Shown here in pieces: positions 19,801-30,421 of a DNA stretch of 64,000 nt. The DNA is from Sarcocystis neurona. Its lineage: Eukaryota > Apicomplexa > Conoidasida > Eucoccidiorida > Sarcocystidae. The first letter of the stretch is position 1. Each line of letters opens with the position of its first letter. The notes under the pieces are model-generated. The model did no database searches, was not told the DNA's origin, and worked only from the letters and a program-made list of their open reading frames with translations. A program made the position numbers and the translations under genes. The stretch covers positions 143,758-207,757 of the forward strand of contig KL647294.1 in the NCBI GenBank assembly GCA_000727475.1, in the 5' to 3' direction.

Positions 19801-22503
19801 TGCTGCTGATGCTGCAGCTCCTGGCGGGTCTGCTGCAAATGCTGCTGCTGTCAAGTCTGCTGCGTACTCTGCGTTGACGTCGTGGTGTGTTGTAACGGTA
19901 GTTGTGTCAGCAGCTAGTGCTTCTCTTTCTGCTGCAGCTGCTGCTGTCTGGAGGGCCGCTGCATCTGCGGCTGCTGCATGCAACACATAACGCAGGACTT
20001 TCCTCGTCTCATAACATGTGCGTGCAGCAGGTGACCAGCAGCCAACAGCTTCGTCACCAGCAAGTGGGTCGTTGTAAAACAAAGCAGCTCTTCGACGCAT
20101 AGAGCTGCAGGCACTCCTCTTGGAACATCTGCGTGTACAAAGTGGGACCGTACAAGAAGAAGGTCGCTCCCGTCCGTGCTGCTGTGGCAGCGCCTGCGCC
20201 TGCTGCTGGGACTGCTGCTGCTGCTGCTCCTGCTGCTCGAGGTACCGTTGCTGCAGCTGTTCGCGCTGCTGCTGCCTCGTGTACAGCAGCGCATGCGCTT
20301 GGTGCATCAGCGCTGCAGTCTGCAGCAGCAGCACAGCCCGGTCGGTCAGCAGCAGCTTTCCTCCATACGGCTGCTGCTGCTCGTCGCCTGTTGGTGCTGC
20401 GACAGGCCGCAACTGTCGCTCCAACACAGCGAGAAGTTGTCCTAATGCCATATTGCTCTCTGTAGTGCCAGCCGCCCTCAGCAGCGGCTCCTGCGGCTGC
20501 AGTTGCTGCTGAAACTGCTCCGGATGCAAACGGCCCTGCGGATCCTGCTCCTCCGCAAGCACCTGCTCCTCTTCCTGCTGCTCAACGAAGGGCTGCTGCT
20601 GCTTTTGCTGCTGCCTCGTACGTTGCTCGTGCTGCTGCAAGGGCTGTCGCGTAGGGCGCTGCACCTGCAGCTCTGCCTCGGGCGGCTGCTGCAGCTGCTC
20701 ATGTCGTCTTCCTCCAGAAGTTAAATTGTCTTCGCCAGCGCTCCCACATCCTTCGTTCCGACCCTGCCCACGTTGTTCTTCTTCTTGTTGTTCTCTACCA
20801 TGTCTGTCTTCTAGACCATGAATGGAACTTTCGTATCTTTGAACAGCTGCTCCTGCTGCGGCTGCTCGAGAACCCTCAGCGCTTCCTCCTTCTGCTGCCG
20901 TAGGCGGCCCTCCCCGTCTGGACGCATACCGACGCAAATATTGGGTCTCCCTGCCGCTGCTGCTGTGTCCAAGGCCACCATCCGCGTTGCTGCAAACGAA
21001 AGCGAAGGCAGGCGAAGAGGAGGAGCAGAACGGGAATCTGCTGCCCGTGCGACTTGGCGAGCAGCTGCTGCTACTAGAAGAGGGACTGCTGCTGCTGCTA
21101 CTGCTCGGGGAGCTGCTGCCGCTGCTGGTGGAAGGGCAAAGGCTACTGCTTCCGGCAGCGGAGTCACTATTGCTTCTGCTAAAAGCAACTGTGGTGTTGC
21201 TAATGCAGACGCTGTTGTTTGCGCTGTTGCTCGCAGACGAATCCCCACGAATGCCAAGTTTTTCATTAAGCTGCGCGTCAATTGCTGCAGCCCCTGACGA
21301 GTGCTGCTGCTGCTGTTGAAAAACGTCTTCCTCCCGAAGCTGCCGCCGGTTTCGCGGGGCTGCTGTGTCCTGCTGCTGTTGCTGCTCCCCCGCTGCTCCT
21401 CGCTGCTGCTGCAGCATCCCCTGTGGTCCCGCTGCCTCTGCCTGTTGCTGCTGCTCCTCTTCCTCCTCCGGCAATAGCTCTGCTGCTGCCTGCCGCTCCA
21501 GCTGTCGTTGCTCGGCCCGCAACACTGCTGCCCCCTGTTGGTGTCGCGGCTTATTTCTTGCTGCATGCTCCTGCTCCTGCACGCCGGGCACTAGAGAAAG
21601 ACGAGGCGGCGGAGGAGGAGCAGCAGCAGCAGAGGCGGCGGCAGCGGCCGCATCGGCTGCAGGTGTCGTCGACGAAGTATCCACGGCAAGTTCGTCGGGT
21701 TGTTGGAGCAGCAGCAGCGGACTGCAAATGAATGAGCCACTCGTCGTCAGTGCCCCGAGCAGCCACAGCGCGGGGGGATCCCCCCTACGTGGGAATGAAG
21801 CAGAAGCAGCAGCGGCAGCAGGACATCCCCCACCACTTGGGGCGGTGGGACGTGCATGCGGAAGCTGCAATGATACGAGCACCGCGCCGGCCCAGCCGTG
21901 AAAGACAGAAGACACTGCTTCGAAGTCGAGCAGTCCAGAGAAACGGTCTGCAGCAGCAGCAGCGTCGAAGCGAGAAGAAGCGGCAGCAGCCGTGGCACTT
22001 GGGTTGCCAGCAGGAGCACCGGACGGTCCATTCCCCACAGGAGCAGCAGCGAAGGGGTCGGCAGGAGCAGCAGCGAAGGGGTCAGCAGAAGCAGGAACGA
22101 AACTTTGATTAGGAGCAGCACCATCTGCGTCCCGACCAGCAGCATCGCGCGCCTTCCGCTTCGTAGCAGCAACACTAGTTCTTCGACGAGCAGCAGCAGC
22201 AGCTCTTGAGGTAGCGGCACTTGCTGCTGCTTCCGAGAGACCAGCAGTGGCGGCAGCAGTACCCGCTCGTCCACGGGCGGCGCTAGCAGCCTTTCGGTGA
22301 GCAGCAGCAACCACCCCCAGGGGAGCAGCAGCGGCACCCTGCAAGGCAGAACCGACGGCAGCGGCCTGCAGATCAGCTTTCGACAGCTTTTTGAACGCCC
22401 CAACAACAGCAGCGGGGGTCGCTGCAGCGCCATCGTACAGCGAGACGCTGCGCTGTCGCAGATCCGTCGGGGTGTGAAGAGAAGAGAACAGCTGTACATC
22501 GAC
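16852..22503 (-). CDS. Large exon(s) of a Nup155/Nup170-like nucleoporin
   Basis: A minus-strand acceptor (ctgcttctgcag) precedes 22503. The frame starts VDVQLFSSLHTPTDL, reaches SVSLYDG, and is open for 1884 codons to TAA at 16852. Joined in phase 0 to the exon ending at 23753, it reads DILQI, VD, LFSSL, SVSLYDG, matching the order in the Nup155 N-terminal propeller (IVQIxxD, LYxL, GxIxVYDLG). Further on, VSLQLPHAR and WLLGALTTSGSFIC resemble the next conserved strand pair (IVQIAVI, LLAVTHAGVRLYF). Later helical pieces include SYLALLQLLKKSVTQYEQLK and EEIMLLQKILHAAAAVGKQV. Gln, Ala and Ser runs fill the rest and would make it longer than the usual ~1,400 residues. Members of this family are inner-ring scaffold nucleoporins of the nuclear pore. 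Unrecognised introns are likely: near 20060-20160 another frame reads FFLYGPTLYTQMFQEECLQL. The family call is motif-based and tentative. Confidence 0.45.
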   Translation of the reverse strand, partial: VDVQLFSSLHTPTDLRQRSVSLYDGAAATPAAVVGAFKKLSKADLQAAAVGSALQGAAAAPLGVVAAAHRKAASAARGRAGTAAATAGLSEAAASAATSRAAAAARRRTSVAATKRKARDAAGRDADGAAPNQSFVPASADPFAAAPADPFAAAPVGNGPSGAPAGNPSATAAAASSRFDAAAAADRFSGLLDFEAVSSVFHGWAGAVLVSLQLPHARPTAPSGGGCPAAAAASASFPRRGDPPALWLLGALTTSGSFICSPLLLLQQPDELAVDTSSTTPAADAAAAAASAAAAPPPPPRLSLVPGVQEQEHAARNKPRHQQGAAVLRAEQRQLERQAAAELLPEEEEEQQQQAEAAGPQGMLQQQRGAAGEQQQQQDTAAPRNRRQLREEDVFQQQQQHSSGAAAIDAQLNEKLGIRGDSSASNSANNSVCISNTTVAFSRSNSDSAAGSSSLCPSTSSGSSSPSSSSSSSPSSSSSSCSPSRTGSRFPFCSSSSPAFAFVCSNADGGLGHSSSGRETQYLRRYASRRGGPPTAAEGGSAEGSRAAAAGAAVQRYESSIHGLEDRHGREQQEEEQRGQGRNEGCGSAGEDNLTSGGRRHEQLQQPPEAELQVQRPTRQPLQQHEQRTRQQQKQQQPFVEQQEEEQVLAEEQDPQGRLHPEQFQQQLQPQEPLLRAAGTTESNMALGQLLAVLERQLRPVAAPTGDEQQQPYGGKLLLTDRAVLLLQTAALMHQAHALLYTRQQQREQLQQRYLEQQEQQQQQSQQQAQALPQQHGRERPSSCTVPLCTRRCSKRSACSSMRRRAALFYNDPLAGDEAVGCWSPAARTCYETRKVLRYVLHAAAADAAALQTAAAAAEREALAADTTTVTTHHDVNAEYAADLTAAAFAADPPGAAASAAAAGAAIAAGTDAKAGGTDQIVAEAAGRERAAARAADLEAVAPAGAAAAAGALADPGRSWLVSEVAAVLWDTVAFAERLTAKAALAAAAAEAAATAETAAAADAAAAAEATAAAAEAASTAAVVAGKAEEAAASTGAAHATEAAKSGAARDEDRAFVLVEETASAEQQMPTLYRPSPQWQQQQQRLHQQQQWLQREVAEAQEELLQLQARRMQLQQLLQVRWTCSLGSLDCPRETAVLPVDVAMRDASATIAANSSSSSRGGAFIDNAEAAAPHRRSGSNRRFICLRDAAADAAGGSGSPREGTALDGVAAAAAPGETSGSSKSAGAALICMKNPLYRSASACCCRLLKGATGNRSWPSGPCAAAEAGGAADVDVHRFAATEELSAAAVPPCDSYLALLQLLKKSVTQYEQLKNVRVDAQWYPSPKRTSSSSNDSSSRVSTVGSSNPRSRDNAARGSSSHGSSQTSSSSGTSSSSRLCSGRGRRDGVSTSSSRSTSRDSSSRCSSSDSHHEFRNSSRAGGSGRRRSRSSISGSSRRLSASSRKHAGNNSCSSSSCVAVDVGGPTHGSVRDGSFGQHHKGISCLLLPAGVVDALAVELILQHEVLCLPVGAERQRQTQDRQQQQEEQHQQNERAGVRTTVLNEQQEQQALLLQHEHGRERGQQQDRATCGKIQESRLETDEVAACVGWRPACLGGHLHAFCSSSLLQEEEAAVQEALRARPWQRLLEQLQEQQRQRQEHLLLQPFSPFPTTPWELQLPRGLQASTPRGMQRALNSSSGGLRQLLAGAGISFAAMAVLLLRWPAPSCTSSEDAQQIATPGGWSAGGRCSLEDIGAPAAAAAAATGKAAGVATALANRATAPAAARTAGRRQWERGAAARAAVETRAANTQLVVSERHVARPAVGGRRQGAAATADQALAVVAMVREEIMLLQKILHAAAAVGKQVVEYPRVAEWHSAEQQKRKQAAEKRRAAEELWRSFRAAANL

Positions 22504-23752
22504 CTGCAGAAGCAGCAGCACCAACACGAGGCAGCGGCCAGTTAAGACGAAGCCGCGGCAAGACAGCAGCAGTTCAGCTGCTACAAACTGACTAGCGTGT
22601 GGACCGGTGCAGCAGCGAACGAAGAAGCACACATGCTGCAGCACCAACAGCAAGGACAACCGCATGCAGAGTTGCAGCAGCAACACTCGTAGCAGCACGA
22701 GCACCAGGAGCAACACCAAGAGCAGCAAGCCGGTGCGTATCGCAAGAAGACGCACGTAACGGAGCAGCAGCAGTAGCGCATCAAGAGGAGAGGCAGCAGC
22801 AAGACAAACACGGCAGCAACAGGAGCAGGAATCGGAGAGGTCGTACAGGAATACCCGCGACCTCGTACAGGAGAAAGACAAGACAGCCCAAACGACACCA
22901 GCGGCCTCGCCGAGAAACACGAACGTACGGCTGCAGCGTTATTACCATCGGTACGAATGGAGGGTAGCAGCCCCGTCATCACAACAGCATACAGGCATAC
23001 ATACATACATACATATATGTATGTATGTATATATATATATATGTGCACCCTGGAATTCTTCGTACACGTTTGAGAGAAGACTATACATTTACACATCTAT
23101 ACATAATCACCTACACACACACATGTATATGTATCCATCTACCTACCTACATATATATATATATGGACGCAGGAGCGGCACTGGGTAGAACTGCGAATAC
23201 GCATGAGCCAATGCTGTTGGAGAAGCTGCAGAAAAGGCTCGCCGTCCCAGTCGTTCTTCACAGAGCGAAGTGCAGGGGAGGCGCCCCAACACTGGCGTCT
23301 GCAGCTCCATACAAATCAGGTGACACAAGCGGTATGCGCGAGTGTATCAACGCGGCAAAAAGGACACCGTACAGGTCGTACGCTTGTGTATATATATATA
23401 TATACATATATGGACAAGGACATCTATATACGTATATACATGTACGTATACAGCTTGGTGAATATTCACACATGGAAACGACCGAGAGAAAGACGATGCG
23501 TCGGTTTTGTTTCCCGGTCTCTCACGTTTGCAGACAATCGGAGAATTGGTGCAGGACGGAGTGCAGAGAACCGCCACCGGCGAATGCAGAAGAGCAGCAG
23601 CCGAAGAGACGAAGAAGAAGAAGGCAGCAGTAGGGGAACGGTGAGGGGCAGCAGACGCAGCGGAGAAGCCGCAACAGGTGCAGAGGGAAAGCAGCAGCAA
23701 GCGCAGGAAGCAAGGAGCACCAGCAGCAGACGGAAAGCAGCGGCCAGCGGAC

Positions 23753-24964
23753 CTGCCAGTTGATTTGTAGTATATCCCCGCGTTGCAGCGGTATACTCCA
23801 GTGAGGCGGTAGAAAATCAAGCGCCTCCTTCGGCAGTCGTAGTCGCTGCTGCTGCAGGCGCTGCCGAATGGTCGGCCTCTGTCGAAGCTGCTGCAACGGG
23901 AATTGCGGCGCAGCAGGCCTCCTTCCACCTGGAGGCACATGCTGCTGCACGGGTTGCAGCAGCTGCTGCTCGGCATGTCGCTGTCTCTCTTGCTGCCGGT
24001 ATTCTCCTTGCTGCTGCTGCGCATGGACGCGCCCGTGCTGCTCTGCTGCTGCTGCTGCTGCTTCTCCTCCCGTTGGTGTTGCTTCTTCAGTAGAGTGAAC
24101 AGACGCTTCCAGGTCTTCTCTACCTTCGTCCGGCACAGCTGCTGCGTATTCCCCTTCTTGTCTCGCCGTTTCTGCCGCATCTGCTGCTGTTGCCGTCACC
24201 TGCTGCTGCTGCTGTACTTCAGCAACGACGCCCTCTCCTCTTCTTCCTTCTGTTTCCTCTCCAGCAGCAGGGGCCGGCCGTCTTGCTGCTCCTGGTCCTG
24301 AGGCTGCTGCAGACAACCTCCCGCAACGCTCATCCCCAGAAGATGATTCTTCTTCGGGAGTTTCTCCCTCTGCTGCTACTGCTGCAGAACGCTCTCCTGC
24401 CGCTGGTGTCCCCCCATCCGGTGCTCCGTCGGTGCCGCCCGCCGCCGCTGCCGCCGCTGTGGACGTCTTCGCCGTTGTTGACCCTGCACCTCCTCCTGCA
24501 ACTTCTCCGTATGAATCTCTTGCTGCTACTAGCTGCGAGCTGGTCCTCCTTGCGCGTGCTGCCGTCGCCCCTGCTGAGACTTCGGCAGTGTACGGCTGCG
24601 GCGCCGAGCGCAGGTAGGCAGCAGCAGCAGCGGCGGCGGCAGGGCTGCGGCGATTCGACGGCCGTAGCAGACAGTCAGTAGGAGAAGGGACAACAGCAGC
24701 GACGCCTCGGTGTAGACGAAAGGAAGAGCAGATGATGTCACTGCTACGCCACGAGAAGGCTGCCAATAAATCAAAGCTGCTGCTGCTACTGCTGTCAGGC
24801 CGTCGCTGCCCTTCTTCTGCTTCCTCTGTGCTGCTGCTGCTCCCGCTGTCTCGATCCCCCCCACCCCGACCACTCCCTCCGCAGCTGCTCCAACAAGTGT
24901 CTGCGCTGCTCCACCGACGACTTGCTGGTGCTGCTGCCGTTGATTCTTGTGAAAGCCAGAGCAA
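23753..24964 (-). CDS. Upstream exon of the Nup155/Nup170-like gene
   Basis: The minus-strand frame ends LPKEALDFLPPHWSIPLQ then GDILQINWQ, followed by a CAG/gtccgc donor at 23751-23752 in phase 0. The next acceptor, at 22503, is also phase 0. The end of this exon resembles the Nup155 segment LSFLVPSLLQ...DPILQI. Upstream, the frame is Ala/Glu/Gln-rich, apparently a large low-complexity insertion, and I could not place its 5' boundary or earlier exons; 24964 is only the limit of the open frame. The intervening 22504-23750 holds CAG and TA repeats and is taken as intron. Confidence 0.4.
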
Positions 24965-25059
24965 ACTCCGGTACCGAGAACCTCCCTACAAAATAACGCA
25001 CAAACGAAAGGAAGCAATTGTCACACACACGCTAGAAGTGTCTGCCTGAAGTCTACCGT

Positions 25060-25900
25060 ACACAGACACACCGTGGATCCACGGGACATATATATATATA
25101 TATATATATATATCTACGTATATATGCACACACGGCCGGTTATCCCTACATTGATGCACACTCATATATATGTATATATATATATATATGCGTAGCATTC
25201 TACCATGTATATACGGACACCAGGACGAGCGGGATGTACATATATATATATATATTGTTTATTATACATGCATTGACGTCTTAACATATATATATATATG
25301 GGCGATGGATTAAGGCGGATACAGATATATACATATATACTATGCACCCGTGTCCAGTGATCCCCACATGTATTCACATATATGGATATGTACATGACGA
25401 TTGATTCGTGCATGTATAGATGGTGTATATATATACCTGAAGCGCTAGAATATTCATCCGTATATGTGTTATATATGTATTACTTAGACAGGTACATGTG
25501 TACATATAAAGGGAGAGGCAGAAGGAGAGACAGGTTGATACAACTGCACCAAGGGAGCTGCAGCAGTCAAGATACCGAGAAGGTGACATATAAATACAAC
25601 TTTACATGTAGATCCAAGCAGACAACCACAGACATCATAACCAAGTAAATTTACCTATACACACACATACATATATATATTTCTATCCATGTATATTTTA
25701 GAACACAGCATGTGTATATATATGCACTGGTTCTTGACGTATATATGTGCATATACGTATAGCCACACATATATGTATATATGTACACATAGGGCGAGAC
25801 ACAGGCAAACAAGAAAGACAGGAAGAAAGATAAGGAAGGAAGGAAAAGAAAGGGACAGGGAGGTGACGAAGCATTTCAAACCCTCCCTGTCTTATATATG
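25060..25900. repeat. AT-rich microsatellite region, no gene seen
   Basis: TA runs (for example 25089-25113, 25158-25189 and 25283-25299) and short tandem ATAC-type tracts. The open frames here are Tyr/Ile-rich microsatellite translations. Confidence 0.7.
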
Positions 25901-26243
25901 GGCACCACGTATGTGTGCCAGCCAGCCACTGCGACGTGTGTGCGCCCGTTGGGCAGGTCTCCCACGTGGCGGGGGCAAGTGGCTGCCCACGCCGACTCCC
26001 CCGCCAGGCAGCCGGACATACATATTCTCCTCCTCACATCACACACGTGCTTGGCCCGTTGACGTGTGTGTGTCTTCTTCTCTGTCTTTCTCTCCTATTC
26101 GCTGCTGCGATAATATGCAGAGAATACATCACCTCCCCCCACACGCATGCGCGGCTTTGTGTCGCGCGCGTAGCTCCCCACACAGGTGCAGATGCTCTCT
26201 CGACAGCAACGACGTGACGGCGTAATATGCACACCGGTGTGTA

Positions 26244-26279
26244 TTACCAGTCGATACCTACGAAGATCTCCGCAGAAAG
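26244..26279 (-). CDS. Possible terminal exon of the WD-repeat-like gene
   Basis: A minus-strand acceptor (gggctgcag) precedes 36 nt that read LSAEIFVGIDW and a TAA stop. The phase (0) matches the donor of the exon ending at 26458. The exon is very short and the assignment rests on phase and position only. Confidence 0.25.
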   Translation of the reverse strand, partial: LSAEIFVGIDW

Positions 26280-26457
26280 CTGCAGCCCAAGCAGGGGTGT
26301 GTTGCATATCACCCTCCGTCCTCCTCTCCCAGCCGCATGCGGCGCGGCCAAGGAGACATTTGCAGAAGAAACGCACACACGCACGGACGGACGGAAGGGG
26401 TGCGCAGAGTGCCGTCTCCGTCGGCAGGGGGCTGTCTGTGTGTGTCTCGTCTCTCAC

Positions 26458-26700
26458 CAGCGAAGACGCGTCTAGCAGCGGCAGAGTCTGCAACGGCGCG
26501 TGGGCAGCCCGGAGGTCGAAGAGCAGCAGCTGGGCCGAGGCGGAGTGCGCAGCAGCGAGCAGTGGAGGAAACGTCGGGTGAGGCGCCAGCGCAGTGAACG
26601 CGGCAACCGCAGATGAAAGCGCCCTGCTGCCTGCCCCACCGAAGCAAGACGCTCCAGACGGAAGGGCGGACGCAGCGGTGGCTCCGTACGTAGCGCGACC
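26458..26700 (-). CDS. WD-repeat exon
   Basis: The minus-strand frame contains FTALAPHPTFPPLLAAAH, then a short loop and LLLFDLR followed by APLQTLPLLDASSL, which is a typical WD40 blade. It ends in phase 0 at a consensus donor (CTG/gtgaga) at 26456-26457. The upstream boundary is uncertain; acceptor-like gctgcagcag sits near 26700, but its phase does not fit the 29230 exon directly, so an intervening exon may be missing. I place it in the same gene as the WD-like exons at 29.2 and 30.4-34.2 kb because strand and order agree. Confidence 0.5.
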
Positions 26701-27639
26701 TGCTGCAGCACTGGGGAAGAGGCGGCACAGCCGACCGCGCGTCTGTACGCCCACCCATATGCAGCTCCAGCAGCAGAAAGATCTTCCGACCAGAAGAACC
26801 GCGCGACACACAACAGCACGAAGCCCTGCAAACGTATACGTAGATATATGTATACGTGTGTGTGCACACATATATGTATACACAAACAAATACGCATGAA
26901 TACAAATATACATTCACCCCCACGGATGCATACACTGACGTATATATATTCATACGTATGAAAAAATACACATGCATGTATACAACGATATATTGATGCG
27001 TACACACATATATATGTGTAGGAATATGGACAGAGAAAGGGAGAGACAGCGAAGAAGGTACGTCCTTGTGAGGAGGTCTGTGTACGTGTAGGTGTATTTG
27101 ATGTGATGCCCAGCAGAATCGGATAATCTGAAGAACCGGGAAGGCGGTATAAAAGTAGCAGAGAACGAGCAGGCACAGCAGCAGACGCGACGGGAACCAC
27201 AGCAAAGCGCGCCGATTGAAACGAAACACCACCACGTAGACGAAGAGGCAGACACGCGCAGCTGCACGTGCTGGTGAAGCAGGAAGCCAAAGAGAGAAGA
27301 AGAGACTAGCAGCGGCCAGATGAACAACAAGCAACGACAGCGCAGCAGCAGCAGCAGTGTGTCGGACAACCCTAGCAGCACAGAGAGCAGCAGCAGCAGC
27401 AGGAAAAGGAGGTGGGCTAAGGAGAGCAAGAAGAAGAAAGTGAGGAAGACGAAGGCTCGAAGACGCAGAGCCACGAGGCAGGGAAACGGAGTTCGGACGG
27501 TGCCAAGACGATGCGAAGCCCCCGCAGCAGTAGCAGCAGCAACCAGACGCATAGGAAGAGCAGCAGCGGAAATCAGGAGCGAACTCCCAGCGATCTACGA
27601 AGCAGTCCATGCGACCCCGAACCACCACCTGCATATGTA

Positions 27640-28380
27640 CACATATATCATATCATAATTATATACATTACATATTACATATACAAATATATTACATATC
27701 ACATTTATCTCTATGAAATATTCTACATACATACATTACATCCAATATATATTCCTCACATTATACATACATATATACAAACATACTTCTTCATATTATA
27801 CATATGTATACCACATGTTGTGGGCATACCTAAATATACACATATATATGCATATTTATACGTATACGTATATAGATCTATATGTACATATATGCGTATA
27901 TATCGATACATATCTACATAATTATAATTATATACAGTACATATTATACATATATACATGTATAATATATATATATATATATATGTATGTATATACATAT
28001 TATATATGTACGCATATTACATATTATATATATACACGTCCTACTTAATACATATATACATACAAATCTTACATATTCTATTTTTCTCTACTACATACTA
28101 CATATACATATATTTCATCAATTATATATTTTTCACATTACGGATATATATATATATATATATACATACATTACATAGTATATATATGTATATACATGCA
28201 TAGATATTTCTTCATATTATATATATATATTATATGTTGTAGGAATACATATATATGTATATATATATATATTTCGTACTATATATATAGACATATTTAT
28301 ACGTATAGGTATATAGAGCTACAGGTACATATGTACGTATATACCGATACGTATTTACACATATTCAAACTTCTGTAGAT
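27640..28380. repeat. AT-rich TATA/ATAC microsatellite region
   Basis: This is nearly pure A/T with dispersed catat/tatac units and TA runs near 27966, 28146 and 28257. No coding evidence. On the minus strand it would be an intron of the WD-repeat-like gene; otherwise it is intergenic. Confidence 0.7.
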
Positions 28381-29229
28381 GCATGCGTACGTATGTACGT
28401 CTCCTGCGACATATTTTCACCGATGTGTGGCGAAGCACGGAGAAGACGCAGCAGGACATCGAAGAGCAGGTGCAGAAGGAAGTCCAGAAGAGCGGCGTTC
28501 GTAGCAACGGAGCGCAGCAGCACCACTGCAGAGAAACGTGGGGCATCAGCAGCAAGATCGGTCGCCGGGCAGAAACAGCGGCCGCCACAACAGGCTGGCG
28601 GACAACTACACGGCAGCAGCAGGGGAGAGGGCAGACCCCCGAGACAGAGACGCAAGGCAGCAGCAAAGAGGCCACGAGCGCAGCGCATGCAAAACAGCCC
28701 GGGACTGCCCTCCAGGCGCACTTTCGGCAGCAACAGCAGCAGGAAAGAAGAACAGAACACAGGCTGTCGACCTGCCACTTGCGCTGCATAGGCGTCCCAC
28801 AAATTTGTTTGCCAAGAATACGAAAACGGACGCATCTCGTCCGATGGAAAACGAATATATGGGAAGCTTCTACTCTACGTCGTGTGATGTGCACCTCCCT
28901 CCTCTACAACGCGTGACGCCCCTCGAAGATACACAAGGAGAGCGCGAGATACACAGAGGTGCGCATGCGCAACCTTCTCCTCGACGCCTACACATGTACA
29001 CATGTCAATATATGTGTGGGTTTACTCACGCTTAGTCAGCGGCCTTCACTGTACATATATATGTAAAGGTGTATACAGGTACAGATGCAGACAAATATGG
29101 CTGGATAGGTCAAGACGTGGGGGAGAATCGACAGACGAAGGAAGAGGAGGAGGAGGGCGAGGAGGGCGGACGGAGACGTGCAGCAAGCAGAGAAAGGGAG
29201 ACGAAGAGAGGGGAAAAATGACGGTTTAC

Positions 29230-29319
29230 TCGGAGGTCCTGCGTCCAGAGTCCCTGGCCGGCGAGCAGCAGCAGCTGCGATTGCAGGGGGTGGAAGGCGA
29301 TGGACTGCAGGGCCTCGTG
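29230..29319 (-). CDS. WD-repeat exon, 30 codons
   Basis: A minus-strand acceptor (cagcagcagcag) precedes HEALQSIAFHPLQSQLLL, then LAGQGLWTQDLR, ending in phase 0 at a donor (CGA/gtaaac). The SIAFHP, LLLLAG and DLR pattern is that of a WD40 blade. The upstream exon ends in phase 0 at a strong donor at 30420-30421, so the join keeps frame. The exact acceptor is ambiguous because several CAG triplets are consecutive. Confidence 0.5.
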
Positions 29320-30421
29320 CTGCTGCTGCTGCCGCTTCGTTGACGCTGCTGTTGCTGTCGTTGCCACGGACACAGACAAAGCCCGCCGCTCCAGGCCCCC
29401 CTGCTGCAACAGCGCCAGACACGCAGTCGCAACAGCAACAAGGAGACAGATGCGGCAGCAGCCTATGCAAGCAGCAGCAGCAACCCCACACAGGTGACCA
29501 GCAGCAGCAGACAGAAGAAGAAGCAGCAGCAGCAGCATACAGGGGACCAGCAGCAGCAGTGGCAGCACGCAGCAAATCAGCAGCTGCCGGAGAACACACA
29601 GGCTGCACACGGACACAGAGGTGGCAGAAGCAGCAGCAGCACACAGAAGTAGCAACACCAGCACACAGAGGACCAGCAGCAGCGCACAAACGCAGTAGCC
29701 ACACCACAAAGACGACCAGCAGCAGCAGCTGCATAGAGCAACGCCTATCCTAGTGTGCTGGTATCAACAGCAACACCGCATAGAACGCCAGTACCAACAC
29801 AGACCCGCAGGGGCAGCACGCCAATGCAGCAAACGGGCAGCATCACACACCAGCGGCAGTACAAGACTGCAGCAGCAGGTTGTATAAGCAGCGGCAGGCA
29901 GAAGCAGGAGCAGCCGCGGCATCCCACAAAACGGCAGCCCCGTGCTGAAGTCTCAGCACCCCACACATCCAGCAGCAGCAGCAGCACGTTGAAGTACCAA
30001 CAGCTGTATCCGCACGGAGAAGGCGCAGCAGGAAAGACAGGAAACAGCGTCCTCTCGCCTCCTCTGAGGCAGGAAGCGGGCTGCAGCAGAGGGCCGGAGA
30101 AGCGCTAGCAACAGCAGCAGCTGACAGCAGAAGCAAGCAACACTGAGGACAGAAACAGCAGCAGGAACAGCGACAGTCCTTCCGAGCAACAGCTGCAAAG
30201 ACAGCACTGCCAGCAGCTGCAGCAGCAGCAGCAGAAGCTCGCGCAGCGTCCCCGGCAGCATCACCAGTAGCAGCACCACACCGCCTGCAGCAAACACCAG
30301 CGTTAGCTGCTCCTCATCCTCCTCCTCTTCCTCCTACTATTACTGCTATTACTGCGGATACTGCAGCAGAAGAAGCGAAAGCAGCGCCTCAGCATTCGCC
30401 ACGCAGAGTAGCTGCTCTTAC

